This document shows, in pieces, positions 45,300 to 58,275 of a stretch of DNA of 64,000 nt. Where the stretch lies: positions 197,640,935 to 197,704,934 of the forward strand of contig CP136061.1 in the NCBI GenBank assembly GCA_032622095.1, written 5' to 3'. Within the stretch, counting starts at the first letter, position 1, and each line of letters starts with the position of its first letter. The notes beneath the pieces are model-generated. The model was given only the letters and a program-made list of their open reading frames with translations, was not told where the DNA came from and ran no database searches. The translations under genes were made by a program, and so were the position numbers. Source of the stretch: Siphonodentalium dalli (Eukaryota > Mollusca > Scaphopoda > Gadilida > Siphonodentaliidae).

Positions 45300-45425
45300 G
45301 TTATCGACGCAATAAGTAGAACGCTGCCCACACCATAAGTAACAAAAGGCGGCCAATAAGTGAAAAACACGGCCATTAAGTAAAAAGTCGGCCAATAAGT
45401 AGAAAGGCGGCCAATAAGTCAACGG
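45300..45425 (+). repeat. Short tandem repeat GGCCAATAAGTA-AAA
   Basis: About five degenerate units of ~20 bp (CGGCCAATAAGTGAAAAAC, CGGCCATTAAGTAAAAAGT, CGGCCAATAAGTAGAAAGG and others) directly after the palindromic element. The shared CAATAAG word may reflect origin from it. Confidence 0.75.
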
Positions 45426-45756
45426 TAACGTAAATGATGTCATACGTATTTAGCTCGATCGGCAAAGAATACTGGTTCTCGAAGGGAGATATAATAGATT
45501 ACAGTTGCTTTCAGATGAATTACGGTACGGACTGTCACTGATTTTGGGAGTAAATATACGTGGATGAACTACATGTATCCGTATCAATATCATTCCCAAT
45601 GGAAACAGACAGTCGCTGCATGTTCTTCACAAAGTTCACAAGAATAAAAATTGCTGGAATAATTGTTAATTTATTAACATACATAATGGTATATAATATA
45701 TATGTTAATATATGCATTTGATAACAATTGATAATGTTGCTAATTAATAAAATACT

Positions 45757-45884
45757 TATTAAATGGTTGTTTCCACTTTGGCCGAGTTCTGATGCCTCGG
45801 TCTGTCGTATTAGCCTGCGGCCTCAGGCCAATACGACAGACCTCGTCATCATAACTCGGCCAATATTGAAACAACCAATTAATA
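45757..45884. repeat. Hairpin with GC-rich centre
   Basis: Arms of ~60 bp (TTATTAAATGGTTGTTTCC ... GTCTGTCGTATT) around AGCCTGCGGCCTCAGGCC. Same design (AT-rich arms, GC-rich centre) as the hairpins at 5505, 9381, 27972 and 48466, but unrelated arm sequence. Confidence 0.9.
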
Positions 45885-48465
45885 ACATATATTATTTAAC
45901 ATCTAACATTCTATATAATTATGCATGTCCTTACCTTCAAATGCCATGTCTAGACTTCTTTAATCCCACTACTGTTACTTGGCAATTATATACCATCTAC
46001 CATTCAACCTTATGACAAAGGGTTCAACGATTCAAATTCAATCAGTAATGACCCCGAGGACTCGTTCGTTAAACCACACACACGCACAATAACCAAATAA
46101 CATCGGAAGATATGCAATAATGAGCTAGTTTAGTTTATAACCTGACCACATAAGAAAACATCCCGCGTTCGAATTCATTGTGAACTGTTACCGTGGTGCG
46201 TCGTCGGCTCAGATGTTAAAAGTCAGCTCCTCAAAATAATTCTGTCTACATCAGATTTTCCACATATCTTTAAATTCTCCTCTATCTGAAACATTACTAT
46301 TCTGCCCTTTTCTCCCACTGACCTGATATTAATTTGTCTAACACCAACTATTATCAATACCAACTCTTAGTCTCACTTAAACCGTTTATTCCATAAAACT
46401 CAATTTCGACACACCTATCGAACGAGCCCACCGCGTGAGTTGATGCGAGACAAAAACTAAATAAACGCCAACTGTGAGCACCAAATTGTCTGAAATACAT
46501 CGCACTTAATTCAAGCATACTCACGACGTGGGCTCGGTCACATCGTAATCGGAGACGACACATATAAGCTATCAGCTTGCTGTCGAATCCACTCCATACC
46601 ATAACTTGTTATTATGTTGTAATTACTTTATGAATTAAATGGATTAAATACTGTTTACACCAAAGGGTTCATTAGTGTTAATCCTAATTTATGTTTATTG
46701 AATTTGGTGGCCCATTATTTTATAGTGCACTGCCACGAGTGCATTGTGTTACACATAAAGCGGTATCACCTAATCAGTAAGCGGATGCTCAAAATATACA
46801 TTTGATTCTCATGTCGCTCCCGTTACAATATCAATTCGTCTTTTTGAATTATATTTCAGATTTTGGAGTTAGAAAAAACTTTGGCCAACAGGTCGGACAA
46901 CAATAGAAAAAACATCACAAGCGTATCGTCGTGAGTAGGGCCGTCCGTTCTCGTTTCTGGTTGATAACTTTAGATAGTCTCAACTGAATGGAATGAAATT
47001 TGGTATATGGGTTTACTAGCACCAGATCATATGAATTGACCCTTTTATTGTGCTTCATGCATTTCACAATTGCATGTGTTATTACATAGAACCTAATAAC
47101 ACCTTCCGTTTATATTATTGGTCGATGTTTTAAGCCGACTTTGCGATAAAGGTTCTATAGGTAAATACGTGCTCGTGTAAATATAACTATCTCAAAAATA
47201 CACCGGTAGTCGTGTTGACCATGAGCAAATTTCTCGTCTGAAAAAGTCTACGCTGTTCCCAAAATTCATAATCTGACAAAGTAACAATAACATTAACAAT
47301 ATGTGAGGAACGAAAAGAATAATTTAATCGCTTACCTAAAATTTCAAGAATTTATAGTTTGTTCATTGAAAACGTTCGAACAAGGCGTAAAATTCTATGT
47401 TCACAATCATGAATGGCATTGGTAATGAACCAGATACTAAAATTATTTTGAAATTGACGTCCAAACGCCTAATAATACATTCACAATCTGATTGCCAAAG
47501 AAATATAAATCCATGTTGACTACATGCAGTATCGCATTAATCATCACAGTTTTATTTTGTTTCAAAATTCATCCTCGATAACAGTCCGGATACGTTGAAA
47601 ATATCCGAGGATTGTACATGGAAGTCAACGAACGTGGAGGTTTGGGAGAATTTAGTGACAGTTGTCATGGCGATGGGAAAGTTGGGCCTCATAGCTCTAA
47701 ATATTCTCGAAGAAAATAGTAATTCTTCACTGAATGTTATATAAACAATTTCACGTGTATCTGATAAATAAAATTCCAATAAGATGTAACTCTCATTCCA
47801 TATGCTCAATTAACTATCCCAATATACAGGTCAAGTTCGAATTTGGGTTCCACCTGCCAATTATCACCGGGTTATGGCCCTTGATTACATTATGTTGGAA
47901 TTAACATGGGCATAGTTTGCAACGCTCCAGTGACGCTATTGTTATTATGTAGCATGTTAATGGAACATAGACCATGGTAAGAGCTAAAAGAAGTGATTTA
48001 AGCATTCAATGTCATACGGAAATAAAGCACACATGTGCATAAAACAGTTTAACCTATCAAATTTCAACTAATTCTCGTTTCCGATCCGCATAATATACAT
48101 ATATAGCAGTTGGTAGCAGATTATTTCGCCCGAAGGGAGAGTATAACTCGGGAAAGTTGGATTTCACTGTGTCAAAAATTTCACATGTGTCAATTGGTTT
48201 ACCAACATGAGTAAATGTTAGCCCGAAATTATCATTGCTTTTCTTTGTTATCATATGAAATCGCAGTAAACCAGTTTCGAATCGGATCAAACCAGCCCAA
48301 TATATATATTGGCCTGTGTCAATGGTGCAACTGTATACCGAGAACAATCAGCAACAAGAAATAAAGATGCATGCATCAATGCAGATCGTCGATGAATTAT
48401 TTTACAAAGAATTACTATTAAAATCTGATACAATGTATGATGTATTAAATAACGTGTTCTACTTA
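45885..48465. other. Long non-coding stretch
   Basis: No gene recognised. A fragment at about 46930-47045 (CCGTCCGTTCTCGTTTCTGG then GGAATGAAATTTGGTATATGG) recalls the GTCCGTCC...GAAACTTGG part of the element at 36385-37200. Frames at 46354-46602, 47552-47809 and 48057-48347 show no family resemblance. Confidence 0.45.
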
Positions 48466-48611
48466 GGAGATAAACATACCCTGTTGAGTTGTACATTCTG
48501 GGATTCGAGCATGAAAACAGTTTGTGAACGAGCCGGCTTGCCGGCGAGTTCACAAACTGTTTTCATGCTCGAATCCCAGAATGTACAACGAAACAGGGTA
48601 CGTTTATCTCC
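48466..48611. repeat. Long hairpin with GCCGGC centre
   Basis: Arms of ~68 bp, starting GGAGATAAACATACCCTG, nearly perfect, around GAGCCGGCTTGCCGGCGAG. The overlapping frames on both strands (48287-48665) arise from the symmetry. No relative of one arm was found nearby. Confidence 0.92.
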
Positions 48612-48790
48612 ATTGTAATTCAATCTAGCAAGGAATTTGCAAAAAAACTGTATAAAAAGTATCATTTAGTCATTTTCATGACACGAATCGAGACTTTAAT
48701 TTCGCCGTTGTCACCGTGCACAAATCATTGGGTTTGTTCATTGCGTTACTCGGAACACTGCTCCGTAACCATTTCCTGTGGGCGGGTTGG

Positions 48791-48990
48791 CTCGTTTCCC
48801 TACTCCGTTCTGCGCCGATGAAATTGAACCGTGCCACATTCAGATTTGATGCACGCTGAAGCGGCCGATGAACGGTATCTGTAGACAACAACGCGCGGGT
48901 GTGCTCGTTTCGCTACTCGTTCTGCGCCGATGAAATTTGGCCGTGCTACATTCAGATTTGATGCACGCTGAAGCGGCCGATGTCGGTGAA
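48791..48990 (+). repeat. ~113-bp tandem duplication
   Basis: CTCGTTTC(C/G)CTACTC, TTCTGCGCCGATGAAATT, CATTCAGATTTGATGCACGC and TGAAGCGGCCGATG occur in order at 48791 and again at 48904. It is GC-richer than the surroundings. No gene recognised. Confidence 0.8.
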
Positions 48991-49384
48991 TCGAAAACGA
49001 AAGTTAGCCGTTCTCGGCCAATCAGAATGCTTGTTTTTAGTGACAAATACTCAATTGAATTACAATAAAGTATACGGTATATACATGTACTATACATGTT
49101 AGCTGCATATCTTTCTCTCTTTTAAAAGAGGTAATGTGCAGTTATTAGTTTCATACTTGTTCTTGGTAACCACGGTCTTAATGAGTATTTTAAATGAAGT
49201 GTGTTACGTGAAATGAATTAAAAATTGATACGATGCTTTGTACATGTACGGAAACTTTGTAGTGGCGTATTTACGACGAGAAGAAGCAAATAGTTAATTC
49301 AAAGTAAAATAGTTAATATTATTACTGACCTTTAGTAAAGTAAATAGGTTTATAAAAATGTGAATTAAAACAAACTCAATACCA
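48991..49384. other. Spacer before minisatellite
   Basis: No gene or repeat recognised. Confidence 0.5.
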
Positions 49385-50410
49385 TGTGCGTGTGTTCACG
49401 GTGTGTCACAGGTAGGGACGCAGCGAAAGGGGTTGGGGTGTAAGTACTTATATTGTATGGGACACTATCGGGTTTTATTGAAAATTACATGCGCATGTTT
49501 TCACGTCTTGTCATCACATACAGGGAGGCGGCGATTGGGGTGCATGTATGTACTGTTTTTCTAATATTGATTGTGACACTGCCCGACCAGTTTGACAATT
49601 TCATGTGCATGTTCTCACGACTGGTTAGATGTAGAGACGCGGCGACATGGGATTGACGTGTACGCACTTATATTGCATGGAACCATGTCTGTTTGAACAT
49701 TTCATGTGCATGTTTTCACATGTCACAATATGTCCCGTGAACAGACGTGGCGACATGGGGTTAGGGTGTGCGTACTTATATTGCATGGGAGACTGTCTGG
49801 TCTGTTTGATTATTTCGTGTGTATGCCATCAATGCTGATCACATCGTCACAGGGGGTGGCACATGGGGGTTGGTGTACGTATACTTATATTGCATGCAAC
49901 ACTGTCCGGCACGTTTGAACATTTCATGTGTATATTCTCATGGCTGGTCTAAGCGGCGTGGTACATGGGGTTGTGTATACATTCGTTTATTGCATTTGAT
50001 TATATAGGCAATATCTTTTATTTCATGTGCATGTTTTCACGTCTGGTCATAACATGTAGGGACGCGGTGACAGGTGGTTGGGTGCAGTATGTACTTTTTT
50101 CTAATATTGATTTGTGACACTGTCGGGTATGTTAGACATTTTAATGTGCACGTTCTCACGACTGGTCACATGTAGGGACGCGGCGACATGGGATTGGCAT
50201 GTATGCACTTTTATTGCATGGGACCATGTCTGCTTGAACATTTCGTGTGCATGTTTTCAATTGTCACAATATATCCCATGTAGAGACGTGGCGATATGGG
50301 TTTAGGGTGTGCGTCCTTATATTGCATGGGACACTGTCGGGTGTATTTGATTATTTCGTGTGTATGTCATCAAGGCTGATCACATCGTCACAGAGGGGTG
50401 CAACACTTTG
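49385..50410 (+). repeat. ~108-bp minisatellite with 540-bp higher-order period
   Basis: About nine units with the landmark CATGTGCATGTTTTCAC, followed by a GGGACGCGGCGACATGGG block and ACTTATATTGCATGGGAC. Successive unit types differ (TTTTCACGTCTGGTCAT; TTCTCACGACTGGT; TTTTCACATGTCACAATAT; ATGCCATCAATGCTGATCAC) and recur in the same order ~540 bp later: 49493 to 50029, 49561 to 50101, 49607 to 50148. Monomers of the same type resemble each other more than neighbours do. Reading frames here are by-products. Confidence 0.85.
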
Positions 50411-51406
50411 ATTATCTAGGCAGCATCTTCTATTTGATATATCCCAAATTGCATATGTATATTTGTGGTGACAACTCGATAAGCTAACGTTTCTTTTCTG
50501 TATTCCGGAAACATGAACCTCAGATTCCGTCTTGGATTATATACTCTTTGCGTCATTAAATCTTTGGATTACGTTACAGCCCGCATCTGTCGGTCTGTAT
50601 ATTGGATGTCACGATTTGAATCGATCGATCGGCAAGTCATATAGCCCATATTTATGAGCATGTAATTATCAAATTGTACATACACAATCAATCTTCATAT
50701 CTAGGGGTAATTTGGCCATGTAAGCATCGTGTGTTCGGTCGTGAGTACACCAGATATCTCGTTCTGATAGATGCGTTTATTTGAATTTCTAATATTAACT
50801 TTATAACATTTCCCCAATGTATGTGGCTATTTTTTTGTAAAATAATTCATGGTTGATCTGATGAATGCATCTTCTTTTCTTGTAAGTACATGGTCGGGTA
50901 CACATATCAAATTTCAGCGTAATGTGCCACCCCTTGAGCTGCATGTCAGTACAACCAAGCGGTCAATTGGGGTGTTGCATTTACCCAATTGGGTAGGGGT
51001 GGGTCGCCTGAGATTACTTGGTGCAGAACTTGCTTTAAAGGAATATAATCCAGAAAAAATATTAGTATTTTCATTCAATATACTATATATATTATATAAT
51101 GTCCACTATGCACATGTAATCTAATATTCGGCCGATAATCTTATTTTTATAACGATTAAAAACCATTCCGAAGTTAGCCGAATATTTTGTGTTGGTACGA
51201 TCACATGATTGTCACATGTAAACAGAAGCATAGTCACATGATGATCATTTGGTAACTCATTGACAGCGCATAGATAAATATATTCCCAACCTTGATGGGC
51301 GAAATACATGTACGAACACTCAGTTTGACTGATTAACTTTAAGCATTATATCTAAGTGCGCATTAAGCTCGAATTTGTATATGTGGTTCTCCCATACATA
51401 CACACA

Positions 51407-51409
<3 letters not shown>
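50411..51409. other. Spacer, no gene
   Basis: The frame at 50849-51124 (begins MVDLMNASSFLVSTWSGTH) is the longest; it has no recognised domain and no clear splice context, so no gene is called. Confidence 0.45.

Positions 51410-51466
<57 letters not shown>
51410..51466. repeat. Compound (CT)n(AT)n microsatellite
   Basis: About 10 CT units followed by about 19 AT units. Confidence 0.95.
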
Positions 51467-51468
<2 letters not shown>

Positions 51469-51476
51469 TCTCCTCT

Positions 51477-52030
51477 GTCAACAATCGTCTTCTTCTTTGA
51501 GAAAATATGTGGTTACTTATACTTCCCAAACTATCTTCTTTAAGCAACTGTGGTTACTGTCTTCCTCAATCGTCTTCTTTATGCAACTTTGTGGTTACTT
51601 AGTCTTCTCCAGCTGTCTTATTTAAGCAACTTCATTGTCACTTAATCTTCCCAAACCATATGCGTCAAGCACCTCTGTTGTCACTTAATCTCCCCCAACT
51701 AGCTTCCTTGAGCAACTATGTGGTCACTTAATCTCCCCAAACTAGCTTCCTTAAACAACTCTGTGACCACCTACATTTCTCCAATCCGTCTTCTTCGAGT
51801 AACCCTGTAGTTTCTTATTTAATACAAGCAACTATGAGGTCACATCGTCTTCATCAATCATCTTTAATCAACCATGTGGTCACTTAATCTTACCCGTCTA
51901 TCTTCTTTAAGAAATTATCTGGTCACATAATATTCCCCAACTCTCTTCTTTAAGAAACTCTGGTTGCTCAATCTTCACCAATCGTCCGTCTTCTTCGAGC
52001 AACTCGCTAGCTCCTCAATCTTCATTGTCC
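51477..52030 (+). repeat. ~45-50-bp minisatellite
   Basis: About 11 diverged units around CTTCTTTAAGCAACTCTGTG then GTCACTTAATCTTCCCCAAC. No coding content. Confidence 0.85.
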
Positions 52031-52685
52031 AATTACTCACTTTTCACCTCTGCATAAGCCTCGACATTGGAGCTCTGCTTCCAACGCTCAACTCTGGAAT
52101 AGAACTGCGAACTCACTAAATCGGAATGTGTTATTCTCAAAAGGACCGAGTGTTCCTGACTTACTAAACCTGATTCTGCAGCGGTATGTATACCCTGCTG
52201 GCCGGGATTGGGGTATCGATAATCCAACCAATCACAATTGTATGCAGGCGTCTAAACTGACCAATGGGACAATGACCAACCAGTGGGCGATTTTGGGCGG
52301 ATCAGGACTCGTCATAGGCTCCGACAATAACTGCTGGTGTTCATGTGCTAATTACCCAACTAAGTGTTCTGGATAACATATGAAATGATTTTGAAGAATC
52401 CAGTCTACGGTGAATGTGGCGACAGCGAGGTTACCGGACATTTTATATTTCCTGCCTTCGTTTATTATATCCAAATCTGTTATATTAAACCCACGTTTTG
52501 TCTTCTTTATCACTTGAATATAGCCAAATATATCATTTGAATTTGGACAGGTATCATGAGTCGGAATGCGGACTCGTATTCTTGTAATGATGCGAGACAT
52601 GTCATCGCTGTTTTTGGTATGGCCGAAATTTTGACTGACGTCAGATCTTAAATATCTCTAAATTGCTGGAACCCAATTTCATCTC
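52031..52685. other. Spacer, no gene
   Basis: Frames on both strands (52033-52227, 52128-52376, 52352-52600) show no recognised domain. Confidence 0.45.
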
Positions 52686-53384
52686 TAAATTACCATTATG
52701 AAGGCGCCATACTCGTGAATTTTCAAAAATCTAAATTTCTAACTATCAATTTTAAGCAAAAAAAATCATTATCCTTCATAAACAAAGTGTGCTATAGTAT
52801 TATAACAACACATGTTTACCCTCACAATATGGGAGATGTGTTTGAATTATATAAAAAAAAGTGTTTTAAAAGAACAAACAATTCATGTAGGTCACTAGAG
52901 AGTTTGACAGAAAGTATTTACAAAAAAACATACAGTATCTAGCTTATTATCCCAACTAGGGTCTACACTCAGTCTACTACCTGAGATCATGCATGTCTGC
53001 GAGAAAATAAATTAAAAAAAATTAATTGCATATTTTGTGTGTTTTTGGTGGCCATTTGCAGAACATTGTTTTCATGTTATGGACCAGAACAACATAAAAC
53101 ATAAATATTATTCAACCACGTTTGCAATAGTCTCGACAGACATACACTCTCAATACTGATTCATCTTTTCATACATTATAATGTTTTATGGTGACTTTTC
53201 CTCCAAAAAATAGCAAATGGCTACGACTTTTTTTCAAACATATCTCTCATATTGTGAGGGTAAACATGTGTTACTATAATACTATAGCATACATTGATTA
53301 TGAAGGATAATTATGTTTTCCTTCAAAATGATAGCTAGAAATTGAGATTTCTTGAACATTCACGAATGGGGCACCGCCTTAAAA
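52686..53384. mobile_element. ~700-bp MITE with ~145-bp inverted repeats
   Basis: The left arm 52686-52832 (GAAGGCGCCATACTCGTGAA ... ACATGTTTACCCTCACAATA) pairs with 53240-53384 (complement AAGGCGGTGCCCCATTCGTG ... ACATGTTTACCCTCACAATA). TTAA adjoins the right outer end; the left outer end is mutated. The spacer has no transposase. Confidence 0.85.
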
Positions 53385-54156
53385 CTAGTGAGATATGCAG
53401 GTTATCTACACATATGTCCCAAATGAAAGTATTTAACTGTTTTGCAAGAAAATTCATCATTTGATACAACCCGGTCTTCCATTTTTTCATCTCTCCGACG
53501 TTGCAACTGCGCATATCGATTATTGTGAATGTAGACAATATATCAATATGATGATGCCTCAAAACCATATATTCTGAAGCAAGAGCAGACTCCTATTGCT
53601 AATTTATATCATATTCCTTAGAAATAATATTCATAAAGTGTGATTTGGAACGATAACAGGTGACGAATTTTACGGTGACCTATTTCTCTTTCGCCATAGC
53701 AACGTGACGTGTTGGTGTACTGAAATAACAGTACCGTAATATATAATAAAGTTCTGGGTGGGACACAAAGTTCCGGTGCGATATCAACCCCACCCCTCCT
53801 CAACACTACATTACCCACGCCTTCGAAGTGCGTATTCGCCCTCACAAGCCGACGCGAGATATTGACAGCACTAACAGGTGAGTTTACTGGGCACATGCTA
53901 CCATTCGCCAGATGAATTGTTCAAAACGAACATGAAGTCGCATGTCAAGAAACTCATAATATTTATCAGCCGCTGCCATAGAAAGCATATCAACTACTCT
54001 AAACATATGTCAGATACTCAAAGCATGTCTGTTACATTGCTCGACAATATAGTCAACCCCTGTTCTCTTGTCAGAAGACAGGTCGACGCTTAGACATAAT
54101 TATACTATCCACCAGGAGGTCATTTATGGGTCCCGGACCCTGTTTCGTCAATGCTG
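53385..54156. other. Spacer, no gene
   Basis: No gene recognised; frames at 53618-53896 and 53878-54093 have no family resemblance. Confidence 0.45.
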
Positions 54157-54450
54157 CTATCCGATGGCGCCAATGAACACATCCTTTAGTTTGGAGTGCT
54201 GGTATTGGGGGCCAGACTCACAGTAGACGAAACAAGTATGCGATATTCCCACCAAAGACCGTTGTCCTCGATGTACAAATGAACGCACACCAAGAGTAGT
54301 ATGTGTATGTCTCCTCTCATGGCGAACCAAATTTGTTTTGTGTTCGGTCTGGTACGTGCATGTGTTACATTTAAACGAGTGGTTAGCGCAATCTAAAATA
54401 TGTTGCAATGAAAGCAGACTGTCCTGCAAACAGATATCAAATAATGGCAA
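54157..54450 (-). pseudogene. Single C2H2 zinc-finger fragment
   Basis: The minus-strand frame contains FKCNTCTYQTEHKTNLVRHE then RRH: C-x2-C-x12-H-x3-H with the conserved hydrophobic positions and a TH linker start. Only one finger is visible and the flanking residues are not recognisable. Upstream on the minus strand (54451-54780) the frames are interrupted. It is either a relic or one exon of a multi-exon gene; a clear acceptor was not identified. Confidence 0.5.
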
Positions 54451-54999
54451 CTGGGTGACTGATCTTTCGGACGATTGTGGGATCTTTCCTTCCCTTTGCC
54501 GAGTTTTGATATCTGCGACTTCGGCTCTTAGATCAGCCTGGTGATGTCTGTGGATTCTTCCTGTCTTAATCCTGTATCACGACCGTTGCTCCCCGGGCTC
54601 CTAGACCGATCCGACGATGAGCCTGTTCGTTCCTTCCTGTCCTGCTGTCATATTTGCTCTTTGAGCAGCGTTCTCTTGTTTTTAAAGATCTCTCATCGGA
54701 ACGACCTCGTTCCATCCCTGGTTAGCGACTCCTACTTTTACACTTTTACTATTAGAACGTTCTCGACCCATCTGTAAAGAAAAAACAATGTATGAACACT
54801 TTGTAAGTAACGGGTCATATATAAAATGATACAAGCCTCAGCTTCCTTTGTGTAATGTTTATGTAGATTTGTATTAATGGTTTTCAGACACAACCCGATA
54901 ACCGTAATGCTTTTCTTCCGTGATTCAGTCATGTTTCATCTTCTTCTTTGTCACTCTCTACATCTATTTACCCAGTGATGTCAACCTTATCAGTGGCTG
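54451..54999. other. Unassigned stretch upstream of the zinc-finger fragment
   Basis: Minus-strand frames rich in Arg, Ser and Lys are interrupted by stops. Not assigned. Confidence 0.35.
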
Positions 55000-55870
55000 A
55001 TGTACTTGTTGCGTCCTCTTGGTGGAGGATTTGTGGTGACCCCACTTTCATTCAACATGGTTTACTTGGAGACCGCCTCTGCAACAATTGACGATATAAG
55101 TCAAGTTGTTGATCTTGCTCAATACTTTGAAGGGACCTCGACATATGCATGTCAATTTATTCGAGCATCCTTCCCGCACACAAGGAACATTCGGGCCTAG
55201 ATAACTTAGTATCAGGGTACTTTTTGTGGCGTTGTATGACTTGCCATGTATGGTTCCATGTGTCGTTTGGCGCCTCTCATGTAACTGCCATTCTCATTGT
55301 TGTATATGGTTTGGCTGTATGCTAGGAGGCATACCAAACATCAGATACAATGGTGTCCCAACTTCTCTTCCGAGCATCGAGATACCATCCTTATATACGG
55401 TAAATAAGAATCCCAATCATCTTGGTTCTCGCATGTAAATAAAACGAATCATAGGTTCCAATGATCTGCCATTCCATCAAATTGAGAGCCTTGATCACTA
55501 TAAATAGTGGATGTACCCCAAATATTGTGATTACCTCATCGACTAAGACATTTGCCACTGTTTCTGTGGTAATGTATGGAAGTGGAAATGCCGCAGTCCA
55601 CTTTGAGAATTAATCGGCTATTATCAGTAGGTCCTTATTATCGTTCTTTGTAAGGGACAAGGTCCCAAGAATATCAATCGCAATTATTTCCATAGGAACT
55701 CCACTTCTGTCTACTTACATTGGTGCTCGGCTTGCTTTTGTCGGAGCCTTTGTTTTTGCACAAAGTTAGCAGTCGCAGTAGTATTTATTTAGCACCCTTA
55801 AGTTATGACGATAATGAAATATTCTCGTCTGCTTCTGCCACAATCGTGATGTGAGAACTAGGAGGAAAGA
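55000..55870 (-). pseudogene. Ty3/gypsy integrase remnant
   Basis: Read on the minus strand in several broken frames: PMEIIAIDILGTLSLTKND, then FSKWTAAFPLPYITTETVAN and VLVDEVITIFGVHP (first catalytic Asp in AIDILG), then SDQGSQFDGM (second Asp). Further on come TPLYLMFGMPPSIQPN, TTHGTIHGKSYNATKKYPDT and RGPFKVLSKINNLTYIV, the GPF/Y module after the core. Order and motifs match Ty3/gypsy integrases. Stops (for example where IIADYF is expected) and shifts show it is dead. The HHCC zinc-binding part (about 55740-55870) is barely recognisable. No LTR, protease or reverse transcriptase was found. Confidence 0.8.
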
Positions 55871-57979
55871 TAAACATCAACTTGTGTTTCTGGGCGATTG
55901 TGCAAATTTAACGTACAGTTATCCACAAAGCAGATATAGTTTGTACTAACGTGAGCGAAGTGTTCCACATCACTTTAAAGAATCAACCTGTATCGACCTG
56001 ACTTTCTGTGCTAGAAGATCATATACTTCCCACCAAAGTTCATAGCAACTGCATCTACTGTGTTTTTGTGGTTGGATAAAAGGCACAAGAACATTGTGTA
56101 TTATTCACCACTACAATTGGTTCGCAGGAGCTATTGTGATACATCTAGTAAAATGTCTACCAAATTATCACATGAATGGCGAAACTGTCCATGCTAGTAA
56201 CCATGACTCAAATATAACACAAGACTCTATTATAAATAATAAAGTGATTAACGTGGACAATACATATAATATATTGTGTGACATTTTTAGTCACTCACGA
56301 ACGGTTGTTTCTATGCGGAGTGACTTTCCTCCATGGATAATTCGGAATCTTAACTGTCCATAGTTGAATAACAATTCATACTATCATAAATAAAATGTAA
56401 CGTTTTGATGTTACCGAAACGAACAATTCATACTTTGGGGGTTAAGTAATTTCTGGGGGACTCGAGAATGAATCATTGATATTTTGTTGATTTTTGACGG
56501 GTATATACATAAATATGTCAAAGATCACATACTAGCAGCTGTTACCAATACCAATACAAATCACTCAACCGTGCAAACTAATCGATCGAGCCAAGTTCCT
56601 TGTCGTACTTAGATTGTTCAATAATTTGCCAACTTTTGAAAACTAAAATTGTATGGTATATTTATAAGGATCTGAAAACATCATGTTCGTTGTATGATAT
56701 TTAATATTTAGAGTTACAATAAATGCATAAAGATAATTCATATTTCTAAATGTATGGTCAAGTTGAACAAGTTGGCAAACTCGCGTAAAGCATTTGGATC
56801 GATGAATTTTTATAAGATTTAAGACTTATAAGTTATAAGTGGGTTTTATGAGTTCATAGAAATAAAACCTCCAAATTGGCAATATGAGATCTCCAATAGA
56901 TACATGTGTGGTTATATATTACTCCATGTGATATTTGTCTAGTTTATGATAAAACCACACAATCATACTCTGAAATATTGGCACAGAATAGTAACACGGT
57001 TTCCACGTGAACAAGTATATTATAGTCGGTACCATTCTGAAATTGTTGGTTTCGGTAAATTGTTGGCAATTTTATAGTTGCACATTTTTTTTATCTTTGG
57101 GGACAAGGTGCTCCATGATGGGCAATTCCATCATAGAATACTATAGAAAATATTATAAATGATCTATGTATGTGGCTACCATGTATATATATCAGAGTAA
57201 GATTCAATTAAGGACAAAATTTCAGAAAATAGGGCTGAACCTCAAAATTGGGTTCTGGCCCCTAAAATTGGACTTCGGCCCTTTTTATACAAAAATATGG
57301 ATGAGGCCATTAACGTCTTCATCAAACAGTACTCCCGGATCACTAACAAACATATATTGGTCCCATATTATGTAAAGAGCCTAATATATAGACGACAAAT
57401 AACAACTCTGTGGCAATAATCAGAATTGTGGGAGGATTATTTGTTTTTAGATTATGGGTGCAAATATTGAATCAAGTATATGCTGTATTATACAAGACCC
57501 CAAATGTCCAAACATTCTTTACCATGTGTCCGGGCCTAATTCAGGGGACTCCCCGTTGCATTGAGTGCTTCCAAGTCCCTGGCGTTTTTGAACCTGAAGG
57601 GGGTCGTGCGGTCTGAGGACGGTGGTTCGCAATTTCCATGTGTTGAATTATAAGTTAGCAGAGGATGACCTGATATATGTTCTCCGATTAGATAACGTTT
57701 GTATTGCTCCCCTTTATTTTTTGTGTTTTTTCTTTCCCTGGGTAACGGTAGCACCTACTGTATTCTACTCCTAGGCTTTTGTTTGAGAGAGCAAGGAGGT
57801 GACTAACGCACTTCTCGATCGCGACCAAGCCCTCACCCCATATTGAGAGCCCCATTGTTTAAGTTTGTTGGGATTGAGAGAGACTCAGTGTTTTGCGGAG
57901 ATGGCCACATGTTTATTAAATACAACGATACAGAGGTTGAATGGGGGCTGCCTGCTGGTCCGGATAGTCCTCCATGCGG
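55871..57979. other. Spacer, no gene
   Basis: AT-rich until about 57400, then increasingly GC-rich. No motif-bearing frame. The upstream part of the gypsy element may be buried here but was not recognised. Confidence 0.4.
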
Positions 57980-58275
57980 TGTGAGGCTCGATGGGATTCG
58001 ACTCGAGCAGCAGATGCCGGCGGTGTGTCGTCTCAGACGTCTGGGTAGATGGATGTGATGAGCCCGATGGGATTCGACTCGAGCAGATGTCGGTGTTGTG
58101 TCTGCCCTGACATCTAGGTGCATGGATGTGATGAGCTCGATGGGGTACGGCTCGAGCGGCAGATGCTGGTGGTATGTCGGCCCAGGCAACCGGCGGTGAA
58201 TGGAAATGGTGTGCTCGATGGAGTAAGGCTCGATCGACAGATACTGATGGTATATCGGCCCAGCATCCGGTGGAA
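57980..58275 (+). repeat. ~75-85-bp minisatellite, about four units
   Basis: Units around GCTCGATGGGATTCGACTCG, then AGCAGATGCTGGTGGTATGT, CGGCCCAG and a GGTGAATGGATGTGATGA block. The long frames on both strands (57833-58632) come from this repeat and are not genes. Confidence 0.8.

Noticed and set aside
48287-48665. Frames sharing FWDSSMKTVCE on both strands
   Set aside because: The identity is due to the palindrome at 48466-48611, not to a protein.
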